Below, piece after piece: positions 1 to 12,300 of a stretch of 30,881 nt of DNA. The stretch is from the NCBI GenBank assembly GCA_002751075.1, contig NAOQ01000067.1, forward strand, positions 174,972 through 205,852, in the 5' to 3' direction. The notes below the pieces were generated by a model. That model had not been told where the DNA came from and made no database searches. It was given only the letters and a program-made list of their open reading frames with translations. Origin of the DNA: Ichthyophonus hoferi (taxonomy: Eukaryota > Opisthokonta > Ichthyosporea > Ichthyophonida > Ichthyophonidae). Numbering within the stretch: the first letter of the stretch is position 1; each line of letters opens with the position of its first letter. The position numbers and the translations under genes are program-made.

Positions 1-337
1 TAGTATTACGAATATGAAAATGTCAAAAGAGCTGCAACGTGTAGTAGCAGGGGAATACACAGGAAGTAAGACACCAATTAATTAATTACATGATGTCACT
101 AATTATATTTAATTAAGATTAGATGTTTAGTGCAGTTTAGCACATGCAGGGAGGTGAGGATGGAGATATTCACATAGAGCCATAGAGACAGTTGCCCATT
201 GGTAGATTATGCAAGTGAGAAAGGATGACGATAGCGATAGTAAGAATGATTGTGAAGTGTGTTTATTGGTGTAGAGTACATTATTATATTAGCATTTAAA
301 TCCTAGCAACACCAATAGAAACAAGTTTAAGACTCAC

Positions 338-2595
338 CTTAACAGTATGTGCGTATGACACGGGTACCTTCCAAATACTGATGGAAGCTGTCATTGTCCC
401 AAACATTCTGCATGCTCCCCACCCAATAATAAGTATTTATATTTAACAAATCGATAAAATATTTCTCAGTGTATTTAGAAATACTTAAGAGATTATGGTT
501 TCCTATACATTAACATTTCTACAATATATATATATATATATATATATATCAGTTAATCACTCCTGTATTACTTTACCGTGCTAGTTATATTATATACGAG
601 AGATGTATGGGGTAGGGTTTACTTTACAATCTCATTTACTGTACGTAAATAGGAGTTGGCTAATGATATCGTTAAGTATCACTGGTGGGTAGCTCTTGAA
701 CAGCAAGATCTATCTGTCCAAAAAAATAGATATATATTTTATAATTTATTCCACTAATGTATACCTAAAATAATAAGTTCATGGTGAATGCCTGATAATT
801 CATTTACAATCATGCACCAACCGATGGTCACGTGTTGCTATATGTACAATAGATCGACCAATGGGAATGACTAGCAGGTCTTTTCCAGAGCAGTAAGATC
901 AAACAATAAGAGCACGGTATGTATCATATAGAGCCAGTGAATAAATAGGATAAGAGGTGGAAAAAAAATCTTTGGCACCTGCACGTCATTGCAGTTATCC
1001 TAATATGTCCATCCAATTATTATGGGACCCCTTAGAGTAAATTGCCATGATTGGTTCATAGTGCTATGCCGAATACATCCCTCAACCTAACCAATGAGAT
1101 GAACCGTGGGAATTATCGCAATACAATCAAGCCATCATATCTTACAGCAGATTACATCTATAATAAATAATCACAGCCAATTGTCGTGTAGTATGAAAAA
1201 TAACTTACCTACCAAGGGCCAATGGGAGAATAAGCTTTATAAACTGTGAACTGCTAACTGTTTGCCTCTTGACTCTGGAGGAGAATTTAATGTTAGTAAC
1301 ACATTGTCTAAACACTATCACTTTTATTCTACCAAAACACATTCGATTCTATGATTATATGCATGTTTCTTTAAACCTTGCTTTGTGATTAGCCTATAAA
1401 TAGACTTATCTATGCAGTGGTGTACTACATATTACATTACTCTATCCTTTTACACATACTCTATTGAACATAAATCCGTATATGGCAATGATGCATCCTC
1501 CCACCCACACCCTCCTTCTCTTTCTCTTCTTTGCCCACAACCGCCTTGTTCTAACATAACATCATTCTTTCTCAGCCAAGAAAAAATACATATCTTATAC
1601 AAATAAATATACAACTATATATAACACTATCAAAGCATATCGTTTGGAATTAACCACACCAATACATCCAATATTTTCCCAACATGCACAACAACACACC
1701 CTAGCATTCGCATGGCGAATGGCAAATAGAATGTCACTGAGATAAGTTGAACAAGAGTTACTGTATGGGGTAGAGGCATTTCCTTCAAGATAGTCTTACC
1801 TGCAAAGGAGAACATTCTTATTTCAGAAAAACATCATGATATATACATATATATATAAGAAGGCATAAAGCACATGAAAGTGTACAATATATGTTAATAG
1901 GAAGGAAGATAAGAGTTGTATATGTATAAAAAGAGAGTAAGGTCATGTGAGACATGAAAGAATTGAAAGTAGAAATAATAGGGTAGGGAGGGGTGCATGT
2001 ATCTGGACAAAAGAAAGAAGAAAATGAATGATTGGTGTAAAGTAAGTGGTGTTATGCTAGTTAGAAAAAACATTAAAAATAGTTAGGATGCGATTTTGTA
2101 GTGAGAATGCCATCAATGTTAAACTAAAAATCCCATCCAGTCTACTAATCCAATAAGTCCATGGCACAACAAAGACAAGGACGATTAGAGTTGTATTGGT
2201 GTTGTATGCAATGCAATGCTTTCCTTGATCTTGAAATAATGGTTATGATTAAGGATATAATCTTTTTTAGAAGAAAAGTCAAATAAAAACGAAAAATAAG
2301 TCACATAATAGGACAGATATTATTTATGATAAATGAAAAAGGTGTTGAATAATGATTTTAAGGAAAGGGACAAATAGAGAGGTAAGGAGAGCAAGAAAAT
2401 GCAGTTGAACGAAGTAAACTTACTCATGTTGTTTGCACATGCACTGAAGAAATACCAGAAAAAACACAACACCACACATTTTGAGAAAGTTTTGATTTTT
2501 ATATCAAGCTCAGTCGGAGGTGATCTCTTCTCATGACTATTTTCACGTAGAAGCCTTCCAAGATGCTCCAAAATGTTGTGTTCACGTACACCCAT
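338..2595 (-). CDS. SLC35E1-like nucleotide-sugar/triose-phosphate transporter family protein, 5' part (runs off left edge)
   Basis: Four exons are seen on the minus strand: 2595-2424, 1799-1700, 1250-1209 and 407-338. All junctions are GT-AG and the phases agree (1, 2, 2, 0). The ATG at 2595 lies four bases after a good acceptor (cag at 2602-2600), so a 5' UTR intron is likely. The joined part is about 128 residues. A hydrophilic N-terminus of about 37 residues is followed by a first membrane segment (VVLCFFWYFFSACANNMSK, about 41-59), the family motif KTILKEMPLPHTVTLVQL, then LILPLALGR and SIWKVPVSYAHTVK, which closely resembles SLC35E1 (known pattern VSIWKVPVSYAHTVKA). Family knowledge: ten-helix drug/metabolite-superfamily antiporters of Golgi/ER or plastid membranes; the substrate of SLC35E1 itself is unsettled. 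The remaining exons would lie left of base 1; I see no further exon in 1-337, which is probably intron. The 42-base third exon is short but phase-consistent. Confidence 0.86.
524..549. repeat. (TA)n microsatellite in an intron
   Basis: An uninterrupted AT dinucleotide run lies inside the 801-bp third visible intron of the SLC35E1-like gene. Confidence 0.95.
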
Positions 2596-5449
2596 ATTAC
2601 TGAAAATAGTTCAAAATAATAACTAGGTACGAGCTATGTCTCTAAATACCCTTTCAAAATATGCGGTCAATAACAGAACCCATCTAGTATCTATATGTAC
2701 ATATAATATATAGCACAAGTCAAACGGTATATGCCCTTATCTAACATAAAGGTAAACACGGAAATAAATCAATGCAATATCTAATCTAATATCTAAATTG
2801 TAAAACTTTTTAATCGAGCGGTTAAATAGGGGGGATTGATAAGGTATGACGTGAAAATTTAACAAATACGATCAAAGATGCGTCATTTTTTTAGCTTAAG
2901 GATAATTAATTCACATGACAAAATTATAAATATACGTAAATACTCTTATTATCATTATAAAGTAGATATAAAATATGCAGTTTATTTATTAAAATATTTT
3001 ATTTTATATTTATATTGTAAGTAATTAAAATAGATTGAATAATAGTATTTACTTTTTCTCTTTCTACATGGAGCGTAGAGTATGAAGATTAATTGTTAAT
3101 TGCTGCATAACAAGGATGTCGTCAGTCATGCTTTTAATTCCTTATATTTATGTAGGGAACATTTCATATTGACTGATAAGAAATCCCAAACTTATCGTTA
3201 ATCACAAACATATCGGCACAGCTCATGCTATTTTATTCATAGTATATAGAAAATCGATTTGATGGGTAGCATCATTTCACGTAAATTGATCTTTCCGTGA
3301 GTAGAGGGGTTTTCTTAATATGGCTCCTGATCATGATTCATTCCGCTGTCGTTTTGAGGTTGTTAGGCCTACTGTATTGCAGCGCTTGTAGTTATCTTGG
3401 CGCAGTTGCAGCTTAATATTTATTTAATCCTTAGTGTCTTTTCTCTTCCCTTAGATGAAATAAATTATTTATTTTTTCAAATATATCTACATGTCTATAT
3501 CTCTAATGACTTATCAGCCTCCTAAATGCCAATCTTTCAGTTTGTCAATAAAATTAATAAAATCGTACTCGGACAAACTAATATAAGATTGACGATTTTA
3601 TTAAGAGATATGAAGCGTCAATATTATAGGGTGTTGGACCTGAGTTTTTCACTATGCTTAGAAAGATTATTCTTAATTGTTGTTATCACATCTATGTTTT
3701 TTAGTTATATTTATTAATAGATTTTAATAGGAAATTTGTTGGCAATCATTCCTGCTATTAATTTATTTACTATTTTTCTGCGCTAAACTATCTAGCCAAG
3801 AGAGTCGTTTTTTTATTTATACATTGGAGACCAATCAGAACTTTACACACATACCTACTGGCATCGCATCATCATATAATAAGTTCAAAAAACAATAATA
3901 AAATCACTTTTTTCAGGCATAAGCATTAACTGTTTTTAATTATAAGTTTATTTTAAAAAGATTTTTAAATTTTATTTTATTTATTGACTCATATTATGTC
4001 TTTTGATTTTCAAGTGAGAAAAATTTATCATCCAGATTCCTACCTGGCCAATTGCATAGCATGGATAAGCTGTATTTGGGAATCTCTAACGTTACTACAA
4101 ATATGCAATTAGAAGATTCGTCACAGTATAGTACAAGAAGTAAGTGTGCTCATTGATTGGAAATATATCATACCAAATGATTATGCAATAATAATAATAG
4201 AGTATCTAAACAATGCGTAATAAACATCAAGTTAGGTTGGTGGAAGCGAGGGATAACAATCTTATCCTTGCTTATCTATAATTACAGCGGTTAGTTGTTG
4301 CACACAGTGCAGATTGCAGGGTAATAGGTTTAAAGTGTTTCTTAACTCAGAACAATTGTGTGTACTGCAGACAAAACCTAGGAACATGATGCATCAAATA
4401 GAACTCGGCACAACAGATACTACTTCTATTTCCAGTACGGTGTACATAGAGTAATTTTTTTACAAACAAAAAAAGAAAAACAGACAATAGTTTAATCTCT
4501 GTGTATCGTTTAACATGATTATTAACCTCTACAATAAAGTGCTGGCCATTAACAGAAGATAGCAGGTCTTACCAGCATATATGCACCATGCTGTTCCAAA
4601 TATTGTAATAGCAAACACCACCTTGTGTAGTTGGGCAAAGCTCTGGTATTATATCTAAGACTGTTCAGAATTTAGGTCATAATTTAGTACTCTACTTCCA
4701 AATGCTTGTGTTGAATCAACTGATCATATCATATTCAGCTTCATTTCAAATAGAGAGTTTAAGTCAAGTGTATTGGTAAACCTTCTATATAGACTCATTG
4801 CCAGCACTTAGTTGCAACTGTTTCTGTTTTTAATAAGCAGTGATTAGTACACTTTTATTTTTGCATGGTCTCTTCAATTGCATTATGAGTAATATTGTTT
4901 TAATAAGCAATTTTCTATCAGTCTAATAATCTACTTCTTATTGTAAATCTGAAGAATATTTAAGGCTACTTCTGTCAATGTCAATAGATCAGGATTCCTT
5001 TCTTAGATTGTCAACTTCTCTTTCAAGGTCAGGCTGTGTCTTGAGATATTCTAATCTTTGTTGAGCAACAAAGATGCAGTATTCATATTGGTTAATCTGG
5101 AGGTGAGCTCGAAACGCACATGGCATTGATGTGTAGGGTACCTAAAAAGCTGATTATCTATCTTCTATCTTTTATTAATTATTCGAAATTCGATAATCAT
5201 CTTCTTATGAGCCAATCGATTTGTCAATACTATATGCGGTGTGTGAACGTTTAACATAAGGAGGAAATTAGTTAAATTAGTTAAATGTAGACAATTCTAG
5301 CGAGTCTTTGTGACTTATCGTGAGTTGTATTACTTAATAACAATCTTGACAATCAACCCCTTTACCATAATTTACAATATGAATAAAACTATGCAGGTGT
5401 TAACGCAAATGCATGCACCATAAAGGTCAGAAAAGTATAAATGAAAAGA
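2596..5449. other. AT-rich intergenic DNA, no gene recognised
   Basis: This stretch lies upstream of the SLC35E1-like gene and should hold its promoter and a 5' UTR exon. Scattered CCAAT-type pentamers occur (for example gaccaatcag near 3829 and ggccaattg near 4047). The small open frames (for example 3526-3717 on the plus strand) have low-complexity, AT-driven composition and match nothing I recognise. I cannot place the transcription start. Confidence 0.6.
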
Positions 5450-5628
5450 AAATAACTAATAAATGCCCCAGCACACCTGGGTAAGCGTGGCAAACCCGCA
5501 TGCCTGTGGACATGTACAATACCGTTACAGGCAAATACGAGTACGTTCGTGACACAAAAACTTCTTCATTTATTATTTGTCAAACAACCTTCGAAATATA
5601 TTTTTATATATAGTCATATTATACAACA
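5450..5628 (+). mobile_element. LTR fossil (retroelement), copy A
   Basis: About 180 bp match the LTR at 17897-18049 in opposite orientation. The shared block around 5471-5519 (GCACACC..GGTA, then CCCGCATG, then ACATGTACA) aligns with the minus-strand block around 17983-18030. Both end in ACAACA followed by six bases and a primer-binding-like sequence. The left boundary is approximate. The two copies are strongly diverged, so the insertion is old. The gag/protease fossil at 7284-8640 lies downstream in the same orientation and may belong to it. Confidence 0.65.
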
Positions 5629-5634
5629 CCCAAT

Positions 5635-5650
5635 TGGCGACTCCGAAGCC
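5635..5650 (+). other. Primer-binding-site-like sequence after the LTR
   Basis: TGGCGACTCCGAAGCC begins six bases after the LTR-ending ACA. Primer-binding sites of LTR retroelements usually start with TGG, pairing with the CCA end of a tRNA, directly after the 5' LTR. Related sequence sits at the same spacing beside the LTR at 17897-18049 and again, without a clear LTR, near 19815-19850. Which tRNA is used is not determined. Confidence 0.5.
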
Positions 5651-7283
5651 TGTAGGCAAGTCATTAGAATTACCACATTGCTGAAGATGTAGTGATTTAG
5701 CAATCAATGTCTAATAATTATTGTCATTGTAACACCTTTCAATATTAGTAATACTTGCCATGTCAAATCCAAAGTACACCAAGAGAGAGAGTTAAATTTT
5801 CATATATGAACTAACTAAATGGACGAAAAAAGTCAAAGTATTACAAAGTATATTTTTAATCGTTGTATACCAAATATCTAAGTAAGAAAATCCATGAACT
5901 ACTTGCTTATATATATATAGAGTAAAACACATTTATCATTTAGTTATACCCATATTGCACTCTTACACTTATAAGGAATAGCTGGCTAATAAATATATTC
6001 TGACATGTAATGGAACTATGCTGGGCCCATACCTAATTCAAAGGCTGCTATTAAATATTCATTTATTGTATATCGGTGACTAAATTATGGGCATCACTGA
6101 GTGAAAAAATCATTCTTTCTAGTAAGGGAATGGGCAAATAGCTCATTGATTTTTCTGAGTAAATTGATTTCATACAGGGAGCAGAAACAAATCCTGTGAT
6201 CACTATGATTTCTCACTCATTTAGTTGCTTTAATATACACCCAGTTTGAACCCTATTTAATTCTACAGAGGGCCTTGCGTAACTACACTAAAGTTGCTGA
6301 CAGGAAAATTATCACAAGATAAGTGAAGGCTTATTAAAAAATGGCACCTACAATGCAACTGAAGAACACACAAAAGCAAACATGTACTGATCACTTAGGT
6401 TAAAGATATGAGGGGCCATAACTTAGTAAATATTAGAGACTTGGCTAATTTATGATCATAACATCAGAACTTTGGATAAATTTGTCAACGAAGCATTTTA
6501 GATTCAGCATTACTGAATTCAATAGCATTGTATCACTTTATTCTGACATGGTTGTCATATACACTAGTATTGACATATGGTGTGTGTGTACAGAACATGA
6601 GAAGGTTATAAACGTTGCACTACTTAAAGCAAGTCTATTAATTAGTAGTACTGATTTTTACATAGAGTTCATTATTTTAAGAGTGCAACACTTACATATA
6701 GACAGACATCCATAACAGTTTGAAGTATATCTTAGGTGTTTCATTTTAATGTGTGTTAAACAGTGATAGATGTTGGGAGGCCAATCCAGTTTAAAGTTAA
6801 CTATTCGAGTATAATAACCAGTGCTCCATATATGTTGGTTAAACTCCATACTAGTGCATAGGTAAAAATCAAGTAAAATAATATAGTGAAAAGTGATAAT
6901 ATTAATAAGAATATCTTGTTATAAAGTGGAATAAACTTAAAGTCCAATATATAATCTATTTGTTGGGAATATATTAAGTAGCAGCTGGTCAGTCACTTGG
7001 TTACAATTCTATAACTAAATCTCTAGTCTGTATCAAGGACCGGAAATTCTAAGCATAAATAAATGCTCGTTAAACACCTAGTAAAAACATCCACATTTTA
7101 TTAGTAAGGTATGACTAGAACCCAAATGTCGAATTCTTCTGAAGACAATATTTTACCAAAATGCAGACTATTATTTACTCTCATAATCCCTGCCCAGTCT
7201 GTGTGAATTGACAAACAAGCAAATATTTCACCTATTTTCTTCCAACTCCCAAGAATCAACCATTTCAAACACCTTTCTACCTG
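5651..7283. other. Unassigned AT-rich stretch between the LTR fossil and the gag fossil
   Basis: By position this could be eroded leader or internal sequence of the retroelement. Base composition and short frames (6452-6715 plus, 6849-6658 minus) give no recognisable protein, so I assign nothing. Confidence 0.4.
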
Positions 7284-8640
7284 ATGAGACTACTCCGACT
7301 GGAGTATGATCTCGACTTGACCTCAACTTTTACAGTTGAATCCACAAGCTTGGAGGATTTACCCTCTTTTGATCCACTTTATAACAGGGCTAATAAGGTC
7401 CAACATGATAATAGTGCCTCCACTGTCAATTCCTCAGCAACTCACAAAAACACTGTTCCAGAGGAACCTACTAGAGAGGAGTTTTCTGCTCCTCCAGCTG
7501 TACCGAATTATAAGCAGGCACCTATAGTTCAAAAGCTAACTCTTCAGCCAAACCAACCGCACCAACAAATCCGCCTCCTTTTACAACAGATGACCAAATG
7601 CAGGGGTGGACTCATTCAATGGTCAAAGCGGCACTGGGTTCAATCACCAAGGGTTTGCTGAGATCCAGTCATATCAGCCCACGGCTATTAACCTGGATTG
7701 CATATTCAAAGGAGTATGAGATGGGCAAAAGTCCTTCGGTGACTGGGCAGAAAATTCAATATTCTACATGCAAGTCTTGCATTGTTTGTCTATACCGAGA
7801 GTCCCTCCAACTCAAGCTCAGTTAGAAAATCATGAGAACATCACATCAATAGAGGGAACTTTGAGGTATTATCTCAATCATTTAATTGTGCAGGAGCAGT
7901 AAGTACATCATGGTGTGATGAGATTCCTTTCATTTTGTCTATCAAACATGGATGGTAATGAGGGAACAGTTTGGCAACAAGAAAACATTGATGTGTTTTC
8001 ACCATCTCATGAAGTACTAGAATGCAAAGCTCAAGTCAGATGAATCTGAGAGTCTTTTATTGACAAGACTCATAAGGACAGAACTGGGGCAAAACAAGGC
8101 TTATATCCTGGTCAGAGGCACTAAAGTAATGAGTGAACAGTGACATTTGACCAAACAGGCGGAGCATTATGCTGCTTCATCCCAAAGAATTAACTTAGAA
8201 CTTGACGTATTATTAGAACCTACCTACACCTTTCCAGCTCCAGAATCCCAATCCAAGACCCAACAATCACGATCCTGATCATGTAGGTTATTGGTTATTA
8301 CAACAGCATCATTATCATCTGTGAAATCTGCTTTGAACTACCCAAGGTTTTTGAATGTTCAATAATGAAATGCTTCAACAAACTCTCAGTTGCTCAATGC
8401 AAAGAGCAGACCCAGAAGAACAAATGAGATCAATAATCTTCTTCTGGCAAACCCAAGGGGAAACGCGGACAGAAGCCAGAAAATGGTAGTTCCGCAGAAT
8501 ATTTGGCATGGTTAGCAACTACTTACCTGAACAAGTCCAATGTTTCTTTCCAGTCTAATACAAAGCATTTTGTATTAGGCAGTGGAGCTTCAAGGCATTT
8601 CCACCATTCTAAGGAGGACTTCATATCCTATATATAGCTC
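7284..8640 (+). mobile_element. Ty1/copia-type retroelement fossil (gag end and protease start)
   Basis: The stretch is less AT-rich than its surroundings and has Pro/Gln/Ser-rich, gag-like coding quality. Near 8560-8620 it encodes a lysine-rich segment followed by a SGASRHF motif, typical of the active-site region of copia-type aspartic proteases. No integrase, reverse transcriptase or RNase H is seen downstream before the host gene at 9351, so the element is incomplete as well as broken (several breaks). It lies in the same orientation as the LTR end at 5628. Old and not functional. Confidence 0.7.
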
Positions 8641-9350
8641 TGTTCCCCTAAATGGCCTGAAAACTTGGGATTGTATTCTCATGCGTGTGTATGGCATGCA
8701 AACGTATGTTAAAATAAGCAAAACAAAACCATTATGTAAACAATGAGCTTCGAGCTTGACGAATACGCGGTAATCCAATATCTTTTATTAAATATGAATA
8801 TTAAGCTGATTAGAAAATTACGAAACAATTCACGTCATCTGGCTAAAGTTCGCTATAATCAAAGGAAACTTGACCATCATCAATAAAATATATTATACGG
8901 TAAGAAAAGAAAACTAGTATAGCGTCAATAAAGAATGTCTAGAAAGCGGAATCTAGCACGAATCTAAGTAAACGTTTATCAAGCTTAAAAGAAAATACTT
9001 AGCAAAGGGTTATAGAATAATACAAGAACAATAAATAAATAAAACATCCAGGAATTTGTTTTGATAAATGCAGGCCCAAGTAGGCTCCCGGTACTAACTT
9101 AGGAATGTATGGAAAATATAAAAATGCCTTGTGCAATTGCGGCTAGTTCATACGCATTATTGAATCCACATTGCCTCTGCAACAATCTGGGCATAGGTGT
9201 CTGTCTGAATACATACACATATGCATTATATATGCATATGAATACCAATATATCTACACAGTATATGGTATACATGCCCAATATAACAAAAGCCGGCAGA
9301 TCATCCCTAGAGCATCTATATCCAGGCATAATCCCAACTCACAGACCAGC
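8641..9350. other. Downstream flank of the SAM synthetase gene, no separate gene
   Basis: This should contain the 3' UTR of the minus-strand SAM synthetase gene. The nearest clear AATAAA on that strand is near 8789-8784, more than 500 bases past the stop; nearer variants (an AATAAT-type hexamer near 9155) are possible. Open frames on both strands between 9099 and 9488 are shadows of the last exon and its flank. Confidence 0.5.
9218..9240. repeat. Palindrome in the probable 3' UTR of the SAM synthetase gene
   Basis: Two nine-base arms, CATATGCAT and ATGCATATG, surround a five-base AT centre. In RNA this could form a short hairpin about 110 bases past the stop codon. A chance AT-rich palindrome is also possible. 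Confidence 0.6.
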
Positions 9351-12300
9351 TTACAAACCAGCAGCCTTTCGCAGCAAGGGAGCATTAATATCAGTTTTTT
9401 CCCAGGTAAACTGCTCCTCGTTTCGTCCGAAATGACCATAGGCAGCTGTGGGCCTATATATAGGACGCTTAAGGTCAAGAAACTTTGACATGGCATGAGG
9501 ACGAAGATCAAACTGACCCAGCACCAATTTGGCAAGAGCTCTATCATCCATTACTCCTGTATTGTATGTTTTGACGTAGAGAGATGCAGGTTCAGCTACA
9601 CCAATAACGTAGGAAACTTGCACTTCACAGCGGGAGGCCAGGCCAGCAGCAACAATGTTCTTAGCTATAAATCGTGCTACATAAGCACCGGAGCGGTCTA
9701 CCTGCAGTTGCCAAACAAACGCATAATCAAGAGTTAATAATAGGTAGGTGTAGGCAATCCCATTAGATAAGAGGCTATTGCATTGATGACTTGGGATTCA
9801 TCTAAGACATTAGACGAATAAGCAGTTAATTCACGTAGATGGGTAAGAAAGAAGACGAAGTGGTTCGAACGCACACACCGTACACAGATTAGGTTAAAAG
9901 TACGGACGAGGGAGTAAAAATACGATTGAATTAATTAGCAGAAAGACAAAATGTACTGGGGTAGAGATATGGGGGGATCAACCTTGGAGGGATCTTTGCC
10001 GGAGAAACAGCCTCCACCGTGGCGTGACATACCGCCATAAGTATCTACAATAATCTTGCGTCCAGTAAGACCACAGTCGCCCACTGGGCCGCCAATGACA
10101 AAACTGCATCATATAAACAAAAAGCCAGTTGTTAGTCATATATATATTGAATGAATTTCTATATTTATTTATCCAAGTTTCACTAATATGTTCCACTATA
10201 TAATTATGGTTTTTTCATAAATATACTGATAGATTAATGCCTGATAAAATGAAGTATATATAGTCCGTCACACACACCACCCTAACCTACCTTCCAGTCG
10301 GATTAATATGGTACGTTGTGTTAGACGTCAAGAATTGGGCGGGAAGAATGGGCTTGATGATCTCTTCAATTACAGCCTCCTTTAACATATTGTAGTCCAC
10401 ATTGGGGTCATGTTGTGTAGAAAGTACTACTGTATCCACACCTATCACATTGTCGTTCCCATCATAGGTCAAGGTTACCTAGGTAATGGCCATAAAAAGA
10501 CTTATTCAATAGATGCATTTAGAATAGATGGCATTTGAATATCTAATATAGATTGGTATTTCCAAAAATAACAATATAATTAAACAATAAAAAGTCTATG
10601 ATTGGATTTTAAAAGGTTACTTGGTTCTTATTTTTACAATTGAAATAGAGTATATTAATGCTATTTTATATTCCAGTGATATCTATCTCCAATTCAAACT
10701 TTAAAAATATATTTTATTCCATAATGGTAACAATATATATATATATATCATTCTATAATTAGATTTATTATTATTTATTATCAAGGAAATTTAGATATAA
10801 TTACACCATACGTAATCTCTACCATGATTGCAAGCCAATAAATAATAGTATATAATAGTATTGATATCAATGGGAGGGGTATGGAGAGGGTATATACTGG
10901 TGCTAGTATATAAAATTGTGCAATATAAATAAAACAACAAAAGGAGAAAGAAGAGGCATCAGATAAAAGGAAAAATAGAAAATCAAAGGCTGGATACCAA
11001 GGGATTAAAGTGTACGGCCAAAAAAAAATATATACTTGAAAGGGAAACACATTGAAAGTAATAGTTCCTAAAGCTTTAAAGCATACCTGACTCTTGGCAT
11101 CGGGCCGCAGCCATGGTAGTACATTTGATTTTCTCAGCTTGGCTTGTTGCTTAACCAGTTCATGAGCATAGTAGATTGGTGCGGGCATGAGCACGGGAGT
11201 TTCCCGGCAGGCATAACCAAACATCATTCCCTGGGGTATGTATAATGATGTAACACGTTAATAAAAGATGTGGATAGATATAAAGATAGCAATATTATCC
11301 TAGATGTATGTATACCTGTGCTTGTATGTGTAGGATTGCAGGATTGGTGATTAGGTACAAGTTAATGAGTTAATGATTGCTTATCAGTTTCACATTCTCA
11401 CTCTCAGTACAGTGATATATCTATTTAATTGTTCAGAAAAAACAATTATTCCGTGCAATCATATCATTCATCAAAATATGGGTGGATAAATGAATAGAAG
11501 CATATAGCAATCAAGAGTCATTTCGAGGTATTTAAGGTCATGTAAGAAGGAGTTCACAATCAGGACAAAATATCATTAGATAGCTAGATGAGAAGAGAGG
11601 AAGCGGATAATATAGACAACTCCACATTAACACACTAACCTGTCATACATAATCACACACCACATCTAACATCCTTTGTGTCGAGTTAACATGAACAAAA
11701 TAATATGCTCTCCTTTCCCTAATCTACCCCCATCTCCTTCGAAACCATTCCTAGCTGTACTAAAACTAAAAATATCCTCACCAATCATATTCATGGGCCA
11801 TTACCAATACAACTAAAAGCACTTATACCAATCATCTGGTGTAGAAACACATTGATATCCAATCTTATTAATTATCCAATCTAACAGATCCATTCAAGTA
11901 CCTGATCGCCGGCGCCTTGGTCTTCAGGGTTCTCCCGGACAACGCCCTGTGTAATATCAGGTGACTGCTTACCAATACAGTTAATTACAGCACAAGAGTT
12001 ACCATCAAAGCCAAGCTCTGTATCGTCATAACCAATATCCTTTACCACGTTACTGTGTTGGGGATGAATGTATGAGAAAATACAAAAAAAAAGGTGTGTC
12101 GAGATTAAAAAGGCATTTTTTGTGAGTGGATGTGTGGCCTTCTGTATATTTTTAAATGAGAAAATAACATGATGACGTTGGACTGTAAAAAAAAAAGAGA
12201 TAGACTTAGGGAGAAAGGGACGCGGGGTTTACGACAAGCCACAAGAAAAAATGGTAAAAATTGTGTGGATAGGTAAATATGTTTATAAATATGTACTATC

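Noticed and set aside
2320-2423. C-terminal continuation of the 91-codon frame starting at 2595
   Set aside because: Past the donor at 2424 the sequence is intron; the frame into it is chance, since splicing to 1799 restores the transporter motif.
9109-9547. Several overlapping open frames on both strands beside and over the last SAM synthetase exon
   Set aside because: The minus-strand exon reads as MetK through to its stop; the others are shadows in other frames with no homology.
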